DNA from: RGIG1828 sp045546535
GTDB taxonomy: Bacteria; Bacillota; Clostridia; UMGS1810
Reading direction: 5' to 3'
DNA length: 17,813 nucleotides
Assembly: GCA_045546535.1 (NCBI GenBank)
Contig: JAZQDA010000132.1
Span: 1 to 17,813, forward strand
Shown here: positions 1 to 6,966 of the stretch, one piece after another
Numbering within the stretch: the stretch's first letter is position 1
Layout: the number at the start of each line of letters is the position of its first letter
The notes under the pieces: generated by a model
Databases searched by the model: none
What the model was told of the DNA's origin: nothing
Seen by the model: only the letters and a program-made list of their open reading frames with translations
Position numbers and translations under genes: made by a program

Positions 1-1
1 A

Positions 2-784
2 TCGCTTTATGATGATAAGCACGACAGACTTAACTTTATTAAAAACTTTCTGCTTGATAATATTCTCCCCGGCGACGTTTTGGCAAAAGCGGCAGAACTC
101 CACCTTGCAATAGAAGCAAAAAGGGTTGTATTTTTAATCCAGACAGAGAAAATGTCTGATTTTTCTGTGCTTGAACTTGTAGAAAATATGTACCCCAATA
201 AGCAAAATGATTTTGTTGTAAGTATTGACGAAAACAATATCGCACTCGTTAAACTTTTAGAAAACGAATCAACACTTGCCGAACTTCAAAACATTGCCAA
301 AAACATCTGTCATAACATAAACACAGAAGTTATGACAAGCGCAACTGTAGGTATCGGCACAATAGTTACAAACTTAAAAGAAATTGCACACTCATACAAA
401 GAGGCAAGAGTAGCACTTGAGGTCGGAAAAGTATTTGATGATGAGAAAAAGATTTTGAGTTACGAAGACCTTGGAATAGGAAGACTTATCTATCAACTTC
501 CCACAACACTTTGCGAACTTTTCCTCACAGAAGTGTTTAAAAAAGGTTCTATAGAAGAACTCGATCAGGAAATCATTTTCACAATTCAGAAATTCTTTGA
601 AAACAACTTAAACGTTTCTGAAACATCAAGACAACTCTACGTTCATAGAAACACCCTTGTATACAGACTTGACAAAATACAGAAAATCACAGGGCTTGAT
701 CTTCGAATGTTTGACCAGGCAATTATTTTCAAAGTTGCCATGATGGTAAATAAATACCTCACATCAAGTTCTGCGAAACTTTGA
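2..784 (+). CDS. CdaR/PucR-family transcriptional regulator, 5' truncated by the window edge
   Basis: The frame is open from base 2, so the gene begins upstream of the window and about 260 C-terminal residues are visible. The first visible residues (NFIKNFLLDNILPGD) fit the region after the sensory domain in CdaR-like regulators. The middle section is a plausible degenerate GGDEF-like domain. The C-terminus carries the PucR-type helix-turn-helix at about 608-715, with the hallmark NVSETSRQLYVHRNTLVYRL. CdaR-family proteins are DNA-binding regulators, classically of sugar-diacid catabolism. The effector here cannot be told because the sensory domain is outside the window. The TTG at position 80 is not a credible start because coding similarity continues upstream of it. 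The gene ends 63 bp before ftsE with no terminator between them, so read-through into the division genes is possible. The family call is firm and the regulon is unknown. Confidence 0.85.
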   Translation, partial: SLYDDKHDRLNFIKNFLLDNILPGDVLAKAAELHLAIEAKRVVFLIQTEKMSDFSVLELVENMYPNKQNDFVVSIDENNIALVKLLENESTLAELQNIAKNICHNINTEVMTSATVGIGTIVTNLKEIAHSYKEARVALEVGKVFDDEKKILSYEDLGIGRLIYQLPTTLCELFLTEVFKKGSIEELDQEIIFTIQKFFENNLNVSETSRQLYVHRNTLVYRLDKIQKITGLDLRMFDQAIIFKVAMMVNKYLTSSSAKL

Positions 785-847
785 TTTTTTAAATAGCGGC
801 ACAGTTGATCCTAAAAGATTTTTGTGCTCATTAAAGGAGTTTTACAA

Positions 848-1540
848 GTGATAACTTTTGAAAATGTTTCAAAGATATACGATAACGGCTTCGGTGCGCT
901 TAAAGGCATATCTTTTCATATAGAAAAAGGTGAGTTTGTTTTCCTTGTAGGTTCATCTGCAGCGGGGAAATCGACAATCATCAAACTTATGATGAAAGAA
1001 GAAAACGCAACGGGCGGAAGTATATTTATAAATGATGTCGATGTAAACACACTGAAAAGACGCGAGATACCTTTCTTTAGAAGAACTCTCGGCGTTGTTT
1101 TTCAGGATTTCAGACTTCTCCCGAACAAAAATGTTCAGGAGAATGTAGCATATGCTATGGAGATTGTAGGTGCATCGAATAAAGAGATAAGAAAAAATGT
1201 CCCCCTTGTTTTAAGTCAGGTGGGACTTAGTGCTAAAGCGAAAATGTACCCGCATCAACTCTCGGGCGGCGAACAGCAAAGAGTTGCTATTGCAAGGGCG
1301 ATAGTGAATAATCCTGTTGTTCTGATAGCAGACGAACCGACGGGTAATCTCGACCCCGAAACCGCACACGAAATTATGACTATAATAGAAGACATAAACA
1401 AACGCGGAACAACTGTTGTAATGGCAACACACGCAGAAAACATAGTAAACGATATGAAAAAAAGGGTAATTGTGGTTGAAAGAGGCATAATCACCCGCGA
1501 TGAGAATGAAGGTGGATACGGATATGTTCAGAGCAATTAG
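848..1540 (+). CDS. ftsE: Cell division ATP-binding protein FtsE
   Basis: ABC-type ATPase of 230 aa, normal for FtsE. It pairs with FtsX at the membrane and uses ATP to transmit a signal that activates septal peptidoglycan hydrolases. The GTG at 848 is chosen as start because AAAGGAG lies 8 bp upstream (833-839) and the protein then begins MITFENVSKIYDNG as FtsE does; an upstream GTG at 824 has no such site. Visible motifs are Walker A GSSAAGKS (35-42), Q-loop at Q86, signature LSGGEQQR (138-145), Walker B VLIADEP (158-164) and the D-loop GNLD. The Walker A has Ala where the fourth position is usually Gly, a mild variant. The 3' end overlaps ftsX by 17 nt, which indicates coupled translation. 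Identity rests on the motifs plus the ftsX neighbour. Confidence 0.95.
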   Translation: MITFENVSKIYDNGFGALKGISFHIEKGEFVFLVGSSAAGKSTIIKLMMKEENATGGSIFINDVDVNTLKRREIPFFRRTLGVVFQDFRLLPNKNVQENVAYAMEIVGASNKEIRKNVPLVLSQVGLSAKAKMYPHQLSGGEQQRVAIARAIVNNPVVLIADEPTGNLDPETAHEIMTIIEDINKRGTTVVMATHAENIVNDMKKRVIVVERGIITRDENEGGYGYVQSN

Positions 1541-2816
1541 AAGAGCGTTCACCGAAGGCGTCAGAGGAATGGTGAAAAACGGCCTTATGACAGTAACATC
1601 ACTGCTTGTTGTAACGGCGTGTATCTTCGTTTTCGGTGTTTTCCTTATGTGTATATTTAATATCAACCATATGACAGCGAAGATGGCAGACGACTATCAG
1701 GTAGATGTTTATGTTTCAAGAGAGATAAGTGTTGACGAGGGCGAAATATCTGTCTTTGTGGAAAGAGATTTTTCTTTAGATGACGCAGCGTATATGGGAA
1801 AGGTGAATTCCTTAAAAACTCATATTATGGGTGTTTCCAACGTAAATGTTTCAAACATAGAATTTGTTACGGGAAATGAAAGAGTTGAAAAGTTTAAAAG
1901 CAATCTTTCCGAGGCTGAACTTTCTTCTTTCTATGCACCGTCTGACGGAGTGGTTGACGACAGTCTTATCTTATATCTGGAGGACGAGTCAAAGAAGAGC
2001 GAAACTCTGACTGCGCTCAGTGCCATTTCGGGCGTAAGCGATGTTTTGGACGCAAAAGATGCCTATTCATATATTGCATCGCTGGGCGGAGTTTCAACCA
2101 ATGTATCGGATTCCCGCTATGAAGAAACAAAGAACTCTGTAAAAAACAGAATTTTAGAACTTGAAAATGTTGATACAGACGAGATCGGTTTCATCGACGG
2201 CGTAGAAAAGTTCAAAAGTTTCAAAGAGGGGCTTTCCGAGGAAGAACTCAAAGACTTTGAGGGACTTCCCGAAAACCTTATCCCTGATGCTTTTACGGTA
2301 AAACTTCTTGACCTTTCAAAAGCGGACGAAACCATAAAACAACTCGAAGCAATTGAAAATGTCGAGAGCGTTGAAAACAGCCGTGAATTTATAGAGGTAG
2401 TAGACAACCTCAAAGATATAGTTCAGAAAGTTTCAATATGGATAATAGTTGCGTTTGCACTTGTGAGTCTTTTCATCATTTCAAACACTATAAAACTTAC
2501 CGTTCACAACAGACGCAAAGAAATAAATATAATGAAATATGTCGGTGCAACCGACTCATACATCAGAGGCCCGTTTGTTACAGAGGGCATTATGATAGGA
2601 CTTATCTCAGCGGTTCTTTCGTTCTTTGTATCTCAGTGGACATATGAGGGACTTATGACGGCAATAAGCCACAGCGCATCTTCAATAAGCGCAAATATCG
2701 GACTTTTGAAATTCGGTGCGATATGGTCTGAACTTTTGGGTGCTTACCTTATACTCGGCATAGTTATCGGGGCATTCGGAAGTGCAATTTCAACAAGGCG
2801 TTACCTTAATGTATAA
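1524..2816 (+). CDS. ftsX: Cell division protein FtsX with a tandemly duplicated extracellular domain
   Basis: Polytopic membrane partner of FtsE. The ATG at 1524 is preferred because AAGGTGG (1509-1515) lies 8 bp upstream; an ATG at 1500 would add 8 residues. The protein has 430 aa, against roughly 300 for typical FtsX. Topology fits the family: cytosolic N-terminus, TM1 about 22-46, a large outside loop, then TM2 about 303-323, TM3 about 349-372 and TM4 about 403-423, with the FtsX/MacB-type motif NRRKEINIMKYVGAT after TM2. The extra length lies in the outside loop, which holds two copies of the FtsX extracellular domain (94-187 and 203-296) that align without gaps at about 30 of 94 identical residues. 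The loop is known in other species to bind the murein hydrolase or its activator. The next gene, a secreted coiled-coil M23 peptidase, is the obvious candidate partner. Confidence 0.95.
   Translation: MFRAIRRAFTEGVRGMVKNGLMTVTSLLVVTACIFVFGVFLMCIFNINHMTAKMADDYQVDVYVSREISVDEGEISVFVERDFSLDDAAYMGKVNSLKTHIMGVSNVNVSNIEFVTGNERVEKFKSNLSEAELSSFYAPSDGVVDDSLILYLEDESKKSETLTALSAISGVSDVLDAKDAYSYIASLGGVSTNVSDSRYEETKNSVKNRILELENVDTDEIGFIDGVEKFKSFKEGLSEEELKDFEGLPENLIPDAFTVKLLDLSKADETIKQLEAIENVESVENSREFIEVVDNLKDIVQKVSIWIIVAFALVSLFIISNTIKLTVHNRRKEINIMKYVGATDSYIRGPFVTEGIMIGLISAVLSFFVSQWTYEGLMTAISHSASSISANIGLLKFGAIWSELLGAYLILGIVIGAFGSAISTRRYLNV
1803..2084 (+). repeat. FtsX extracellular domain, copy 1
   Basis: Encodes FtsX residues 94-187 (VNSLKTHIMGV to the L of SYIASL). 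It aligns with copy 2 over 94 positions with no gap. Shared anchors include NSxK, F at position 21, FKxxLSExEL, F at 43, D at 53, SKxxET and AI. This copy is the more diverged one: the usual proline-rich PDAF-type stretch is replaced by VDDSLILYL. Confidence 0.8.
2130..2411 (+). repeat. FtsX extracellular domain, copy 2
   Basis: Encodes FtsX residues 203-296 (KNSVKNRILEL to VVDNL), 327 bp downstream of copy 1, directly before TM2. It keeps the family-typical LPENLIPDAFTVKLLD stretch, so it looks like the ancestral or canonical domain. Confidence 0.8.
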
Positions 2817-2855
2817 AGGTTATAAAAAATGCAAATGAAGAAAGGAATGGTACAA

Positions 2856-4019
2856 ATGCAAAAGAAAACCCTGCTCATACGTGTTTTTGCAATTATAGCG
2901 CTTTTGGCGTTTGTAGGAGTTTCAATTTTCGCATCGCTTCCGCCAAGGACCGCCTTTGCAGTTTCAATTTCAGAGGCTCAAAGACAACAAGAAGAGGCAA
3001 AAAAGAAGAAAGAACAGACGCAGAAAACTCAAAAAGAAGAAATAGCAAAGCGTGAAGAAATAGATGCCCAGATTTCAGCCGTTCAGGAAGAAATAAATAA
3101 ATTTCAGGAAGAAATCGACGCAAAAAACAGTGCGATAAAAGCAAGTGAACAAAAAATTGCAAAACTTACACAGGATCTTCAGAAACAAAATGCCGATTAC
3201 AATGAGAGAGCAAAAAGACTTATAAAAAAAGGCAATGTTTCATATTCTGAAATAATTCTTCGTTCAAAATCGGTTGAAGATCTTCTTACAAGAATGTCTG
3301 TTGTAAAAAGAGTTGCAGAGTATGACTCTGATAAACTCGAAGAAATTGAAGAGTCAATGACAGAGGTTGACCTTATGAAAAAAGACCTTCTTTCTCAGAA
3401 AGAAGATGTCCTTAAATTAAAACAGGTTCAGGACGAGAAAAAGGAAGAACTTTCAGGATACAGAGCCGAAAGCCAGGCAATAATCGATAAACTTCAGAAA
3501 GATATCAATGCCTTTGAAAAAGAATACGAAAGAGCAAAACAACTTGAAGCACAGGCAAGAGCCGAAGCGGAAAGAGCGAGAATTCAGTCACAGGGCAAAT
3601 ATAATATTCCTGCATCATATGTGGGAGGGCAGTTTATGTGGCCGTCAAACACCACTCATCTTGTAACATCGCCCTACGGATACAGAATTCACCCCGTTAC
3701 AGGAAAATCCCGTTTCCACGCAGGTATCGATATAGGTGCAGCGTACGGAACATCAATTCTTGCTGCAAATGACGGTGTTGTTATCGTTGCGGGTTATAAT
3801 GCCGGTGGTTACGGAAACTATGTTGTAATAAACCACGGCGGCGGATACACCACACTTTACGCACACGCAAGTTCGCTTCTGGTAAGTGTCGGACAGAAGG
3901 TTTCCAGAGGACAGGTTATTGCAACCTGCGGTTCTACGGGAATGTCTACAGGACCGCATATTCATTTTGAAGTGCAGTACAACGGTCAGACGACCAATCC
4001 GATGCAGTATTTTAACTGA
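2856..4019 (+). CDS. Secreted coiled-coil M23 metallopeptidase, probable FtsEX-controlled murein hydrolase
   Basis: Protein of 387 aa from ATG 2856, with AAGAAAGGA (2838-2846) 9 bp upstream; in-frame ATGs at 2829, 2835 and 2847 are poorly placed for that site. A signal peptide spans residues 1 to about 35, with a likely cleavage after AFA (...PRTAFA|VS). Residues about 38-245 are highly charged coiled coil (Q/K/E-rich, with repeated QEEI- and KEE-type heptads). Residues about 260-387 form a peptidase M23 (LytM) domain. The zinc ligands are intact: HxxxD in HAGID (H288, D292) and HxH in GPHIHFE (H368, H370), plus the catalytic-site His in YAHAS (H337). It should therefore cut peptidoglycan itself, unlike EnvC, whose LytM domain is degenerate. 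Coiled coil plus hydrolase next to ftsEX is the arrangement of proteins gated by FtsX. The exact bond cleaved is unknown. Confidence 0.9.
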   Translation: MQKKTLLIRVFAIIALLAFVGVSIFASLPPRTAFAVSISEAQRQQEEAKKKKEQTQKTQKEEIAKREEIDAQISAVQEEINKFQEEIDAKNSAIKASEQKIAKLTQDLQKQNADYNERAKRLIKKGNVSYSEIILRSKSVEDLLTRMSVVKRVAEYDSDKLEEIEESMTEVDLMKKDLLSQKEDVLKLKQVQDEKKEELSGYRAESQAIIDKLQKDINAFEKEYERAKQLEAQARAEAERARIQSQGKYNIPASYVGGQFMWPSNTTHLVTSPYGYRIHPVTGKSRFHAGIDIGAAYGTSILAANDGVVIVAGYNAGGYGNYVVINHGGGYTTLYAHASSLLVSVGQKVSRGQVIATCGSTGMSTGPHIHFEVQYNGQTTNPMQYFN

Positions 4020-4024
4020 TAACA

Positions 4025-4062
4025 AAAAATGTTTGCCGTGAGAGTTTACGGCAAACATTTTT
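4025..4062 (+). terminator. Intrinsic terminator between the M23 peptidase and S41 protease genes
   Basis: A perfect 15-bp stem (4025-4039 with 4048-4062) and an 8-nt loop, with a T-run at the 3' end. The GC core is GCCGT/ACGGC. It lies 5 nt after the M23 stop codon. The A-rich 5' side means it could also act on the minus strand. It probably sets lower, read-through expression of the protease gene. Confidence 0.85.
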
Positions 4063-4094
4063 CGCATATATATAAAGATATCGGAGTTGATATT

Positions 4095-5279
4095 ATGAAA
4101 AAAAGAAACGTTTTGGCACTTGTTCTTATAACCTTTATACTTTCGTCATGTCTGACATCTCTCTTCATCGCATCAGAGCATGGAACAACTCTCTACTGTA
4201 AACTTTCCGACAAAATCGGCGGAATGAAGAACACAAAACTTTTAAAACTTGAACAGATAATAGGCGCAACATATATGGGCGAAATGAACGGGGACTGGAT
4301 GACAAACAGAGCAGCAACAGAGTATGTGGCAACAGTCAGAGATAAATACACCTCGTATCTTGACGAAACCCAATATAAAAGCATAAAAGAGAGTCTTGGC
4401 GGAGAATACAGAGGAATAGGAATCCACATAAAAACAGTTGACGGGAAAATTTTAATCGAATCTGTAAAAGAGGATTCCCCTGCCGAGAAAGCCGGAATAA
4501 GAGGCGGAGATTATCTTATTTCGCTCGACTCTGTGCCTTGCTCTGCAGAAAATGTCGGATATGTAACTACAACCATCAAAGGATTAAAGGTTGGCGAAAC
4601 CATAACTGTCGGCGTTGAAAGAGACCTCAAAATTTACGAGAAAAAAATAAAAATCGAGGAAATAAAAATAGAGCAGGTACTCTATCGAATGCTTGAAGAT
4701 AATATAGGTTATATCCGCATTGAAACTTTCGGTACAGATGCAGATGAAAAGTTTAAAAATGCACTTTCCGCTCTTAAAGAAAAGAAAGCAAAATCTCTTG
4801 TGATAGATCTTCGTTCAAACCCGGGCGGTTCTCTTGATTCGGTTGTGGAAATCGCAGATTATCTTCTCGGAGAGACAACAATTCTCACCGTCAAGTACAA
4901 GGGCGGGGAAGAAGATGTTTATAAATCAGATAAAAAAGAAGAAAAACTTCCTATTTGCGTTTTGGTAAATTCAGAAAGTGCAAGTGCATCAGAGGTTCTG
5001 GCATCAAGCCTTAAAGAAAACGGCAAAGCGGTTTTAATCGGTGAAAAAACTTTCGGCAAAGGCGTAGTTCAGGGAATATTCGACCTTGGCGACGATACGG
5101 GCGTAAGAGTTACAATCGCAAGATACTATACATCAAAAGGAAATGATATAGACGGCGTCGGTGTTGAACCTGATATTTATTTGCCTCTTACAGACGGTGT
5201 GGAAATTGAAAACTATACTGAAACAAACCCCCAAGACAATCAACTTTTAAAAGCGTTAGAAATATTAAAACAGAAATAA
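4095..5279 (+). CDS. S41-family C-terminal processing protease (CtpA/CtpB-like)
   Basis: Protein of 394 aa from ATG 4095, with GGAG (4083-4086) 8 bp upstream; an ATG at 4029 lies inside the terminator stem and is rejected. An N-terminal hydrophobic segment (about 5-27) anchors or exports the protein, and LSSC at residues 16-19 resembles a lipobox, so lipoprotein anchoring is possible. A PDZ domain spans about 104-183 (GIGIHIK ... SPAEKAGIRGGDYLISLD). The S41 catalytic core follows, with SxSASE (catalytic Ser S297) and TFGKGVVQ (catalytic Lys K322), 25 residues apart as in Prc/CtpA. The fold is tail-specific serine proteolysis outside the membrane. In Bacillus, ctpB lies next to ftsEX, so the neighbourhood is conserved. 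Likely roles are turnover of wall enzymes or a signalling cleavage; the substrate is unknown. Confidence 0.92.
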   Translation: MKKRNVLALVLITFILSSCLTSLFIASEHGTTLYCKLSDKIGGMKNTKLLKLEQIIGATYMGEMNGDWMTNRAATEYVATVRDKYTSYLDETQYKSIKESLGGEYRGIGIHIKTVDGKILIESVKEDSPAEKAGIRGGDYLISLDSVPCSAENVGYVTTTIKGLKVGETITVGVERDLKIYEKKIKIEEIKIEQVLYRMLEDNIGYIRIETFGTDADEKFKNALSALKEKKAKSLVIDLRSNPGGSLDSVVEIADYLLGETTILTVKYKGGEEDVYKSDKKEEKLPICVLVNSESASASEVLASSLKENGKAVLIGEKTFGKGVVQGIFDLGDDTGVRVTIARYYTSKGNDIDGVGVEPDIYLPLTDGVEIENYTETNPQDNQLLKALEILKQK

Positions 5280-5290
5280 TAAAAAAACAA

Positions 5291-5327
5291 AAAACCCCTC
5301 TGCTCAACAAAAGAGTAAAGGGGTTTT
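5291..5327. terminator. Intrinsic terminator after the S41 protease gene
   Basis: A 9-bp stem AAAACCCCT/AGGGGTTTT (5291-5299 with 5319-5327), with extra CTC/GAG pairing inside the loop. There is a T-run on the 3' side and an A-rich tract on the 5' side, so it can work in both directions. It closes the division block 11 nt after the stop. Confidence 0.85.
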
Positions 5328-5490
5328 ATAAAACAACCATAAATTAATTATATCATAAGGTTCTCTTGGTTGTAAATATACTTTTTTGTCGAAACGCCCA
5401 ATTTCTCTGCTTTGCACAAAGAGATGCATAAATTTTTAAAAATTCTGTCAATGGAAATCCAGGGGAAAATATGATATATTAAAGGTACCA

Positions 5491-5504
5491 AAAGAAAGAG
5501 AGGT
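5491..5504 (+). repeat. 14-bp direct repeat, copy 1
   Basis: AAAGAAAGAGAGGT, identical to 5772-5785. It is purine-rich and sits 8 bp before an ATG (5513) that meets a stop after three codons, so it resembles a ribosome binding site without a gene. Confidence 0.6.
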
Positions 5505-5771
5505 ACAGTCCAATGAGAATGTAACACACGGGCTTTTAAATGAAAAACACTCAATGACCCAAACGGGAAGCGGAGGAAAAACAGTAAGACTCGGCGGAGA
5601 TACGCAAAATTTATATAGAAAGAAATAAGGTTTGGGAAAAAGTATTTGTCATTTAAAAATGCTCACATTCGCCTTTTTGAACGAATTAAAAATCTACGCA
5701 TCAGGCTTTCCGACTTACGGGAAAAATAATTTTAGTGTAAGATAGGTTTTAAGGGTAAAGAAAAGGCAGAC

Positions 5772-5785
5772 AAAGAAAGAGAGGT
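5772..5785 (+). repeat. 14-bp direct repeat, copy 2
   Basis: AAAGAAAGAGAGGT, the second copy 281 bp downstream of the first. It sits 7 bp before an ATG at 5793 that opens a 9-residue frame, MLDIKIEEE, ending at 5822 inside the following hairpin. Confidence 0.6.
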
Positions 5786-5814
5786 TAACCAAATGCTAGA
5801 TATTAAAATAGAAG

Positions 5815-5861
5815 AGGAATGACCTGTGATTGATGTAAAGAGTCGGTCGCAGGTCATTCCT
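5815..5861 (+). terminator. Intrinsic terminator or attenuator-like hairpin
   Basis: A perfect 12-bp stem AGGAATGACCTG/CAGGTCATTCCT (5815-5826 with 5850-5861), a 23-nt loop and six T's (5861-5866). It stops any transcript that crosses the gene-poor region before the EamA promoter. Confidence 0.8.
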
Positions 5862-5899
5862 TTTTTATTTTGGTTTTCTTTTAAATTTCTGCTCCGTTA

Positions 5900-5928
5900 T
5901 TGACTATGGGGGCTTTTAGTGTTATAAT
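5900..5928 (+). promoter_or_regulatory. Sigma-A-type promoter for the EamA permease gene
   Basis: TTGACT (5900-5905), a 17-bp spacer and a perfect TATAAT (5923-5928), 32 bp before the start codon. It lies directly downstream of a terminator, so the gene has its own transcription unit. Confidence 0.85.
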
Positions 5929-5960
5929 TTTCCTTGAATTTTCAAGAAGGAGGAATACGT

Positions 5961-6848
5961 ATGAAAAAACCATATGTCTATGCAACAATATCAATTTTTG
6001 CCTGGTCAACCATGCCCGTTGTGACAAAACTTCTTTTGAATTCGTATTCAAATTTTCAAGCACTGTGGCTGAGTTCCGCCTTTGCCGCATTTGCCCTTTT
6101 TCTTTCAAATGTTTTTTCGGGCAACATTAAAAACATAAAGAGTTACAGTAGGAAAGACCTTTTCCTGTCCCTGTTTTTCGGTATTATCGGTGTCTGTCTT
6201 TACAATATTTTCTTGTATGCGGGAATGAGTAAAATGACATATGCTTCACAAGCCAACATCGTAAACTATCTGAGGCCGATAATGTGTGTCGTTTTTGCCT
6301 GTATTGTGCTCAAAGACAAATTCAGCATAAGAAAAGGGTGTGCTATTGCTCTTTCTTTTCTCGGCGTGGCGGTTGTCATGGGCGAGGAGATTATTCACCT
6401 TAATAAATCCGTTCTTTTCGGTGCGTTTTTTTGTGCTATGGGTGCAGTTTCCTACGGCATATTTACCGCCTATTACAAAAAGTACAAATTTAACAAGGGC
6501 GTTTCAATGATGCTCAATTATTTTGCAACCTTTGTAATTACATCTGTAATACTTTGTTTCAATCGCGAATTTTTTCTGCCCCCGCTTTCTCATTTTGCAG
6601 GGTTTGCGTGGAACGGAATTGTCACAATGGCTCTTACCAAAACGCTGTGGGTGACAGCACTTGATAAAGGGAACACCGCAAAAATTTCCAACCTTGCCTA
6701 TATAACACCTTTTGTTTCGCTCATCTGGGCAAATATCATACTGGGAGACCCGATAAAGAAAGAATTTCTTGTTGGTCTTGTGCTTATTGTTGGCGGCATT
6801 TTCATACAGTTGAAAGATAATGAAAATGCATTGGGCGGTAAAGAATAA
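5961..6848 (+). CDS. EamA-family (DMT superfamily) transporter
   Basis: Protein of 295 aa from ATG 5961, with AAGGAGG (5947-5953) 7 bp upstream. It is strongly hydrophobic with about 10 predicted membrane helices in two EamA repeats (about 5-140 and 151-284). The second repeat ends with the usual helix pair ...TPFVSLIWANIILGD... followed by ...VGLVLIVGGIFIQL. Drug/metabolite exporters of this family move small metabolites or amino acids across the membrane, mostly outward. Residues here do not fix the substrate. Its own promoter and flanking terminator suggest it is monocistronic; the next gene also has its own promoter. The family call is confident and the substrate is not assigned. Confidence 0.9.
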   Translation: MKKPYVYATISIFAWSTMPVVTKLLLNSYSNFQALWLSSAFAAFALFLSNVFSGNIKNIKSYSRKDLFLSLFFGIIGVCLYNIFLYAGMSKMTYASQANIVNYLRPIMCVVFACIVLKDKFSIRKGCAIALSFLGVAVVMGEEIIHLNKSVLFGAFFCAMGAVSYGIFTAYYKKYKFNKGVSMMLNYFATFVITSVILCFNREFFLPPLSHFAGFAWNGIVTMALTKTLWVTALDKGNTAKISNLAYITPFVSLIWANIILGDPIKKEFLVGLVLIVGGIFIQLKDNENALGGKE

Positions 6849-6889
6849 AAAAGATTTTACTATTGGTTTCCTCGTTTGAGGTGTGCAAC

Positions 6890-6918
6890 TTGATTTTAAA
6901 GGGGATTTGTGGTAAAAT
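6890..6918 (+). promoter_or_regulatory. Sigma-A-type promoter for the Gfo/Idh/MocA oxidoreductase gene
   Basis: TTGATT (6890-6895), 17-bp spacer, TAAAAT (6913-6918), 48 bp before the start codon. Confidence 0.65.
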
Positions 6919-6966
6919 AAAATGATGTGCAAGGTGAATTGACAAAACCCATAGAGGAGTTTTATT

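Larger units (their letters stand above)
5328..5899. other. Gene-poor intergenic stretch with short open fragments
   Basis: No full gene is recognisable in these 572 bp. The plus frame from 5440 to 5628 is open for 62 codons and reads plausibly (…VPKEREVQSNENV… to …TQNLYRKK), but its only ATG is near the end (5554). The same frame then continues as a 28-codon fragment (5659-5745). Another frame is open from 5736 to 5822 and reads KADKEREVNQMLDIKIEEE. Both fragments share the KEREV segment because a 14-mer is repeated. A decayed gene or small unrecognised peptides are equally possible. A hairpin closes the stretch at 5815-5861. Confidence 0.5.

Noticed and set aside
5348..5554. Minus-strand open frame of 68 codons in the gene-poor stretch
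   Set aside because: No ribosome site, no recognisable domain and biased, low-complexity composition; a TTGACA on the minus strand at 5451-5446 lacks a matching -10.
5640..5870. Possible T-box or riboswitch leader before the EamA gene
   Set aside because: No AGGGTGG-type T-box core or other known aptamer motif, and a separate promoter lies downstream of the hairpin.
6870..6881. CCTC-GTTT-GAGG hairpin after the EamA gene
   Set aside because: Only 4 bp of stem and no T-run; not enough for a terminator.
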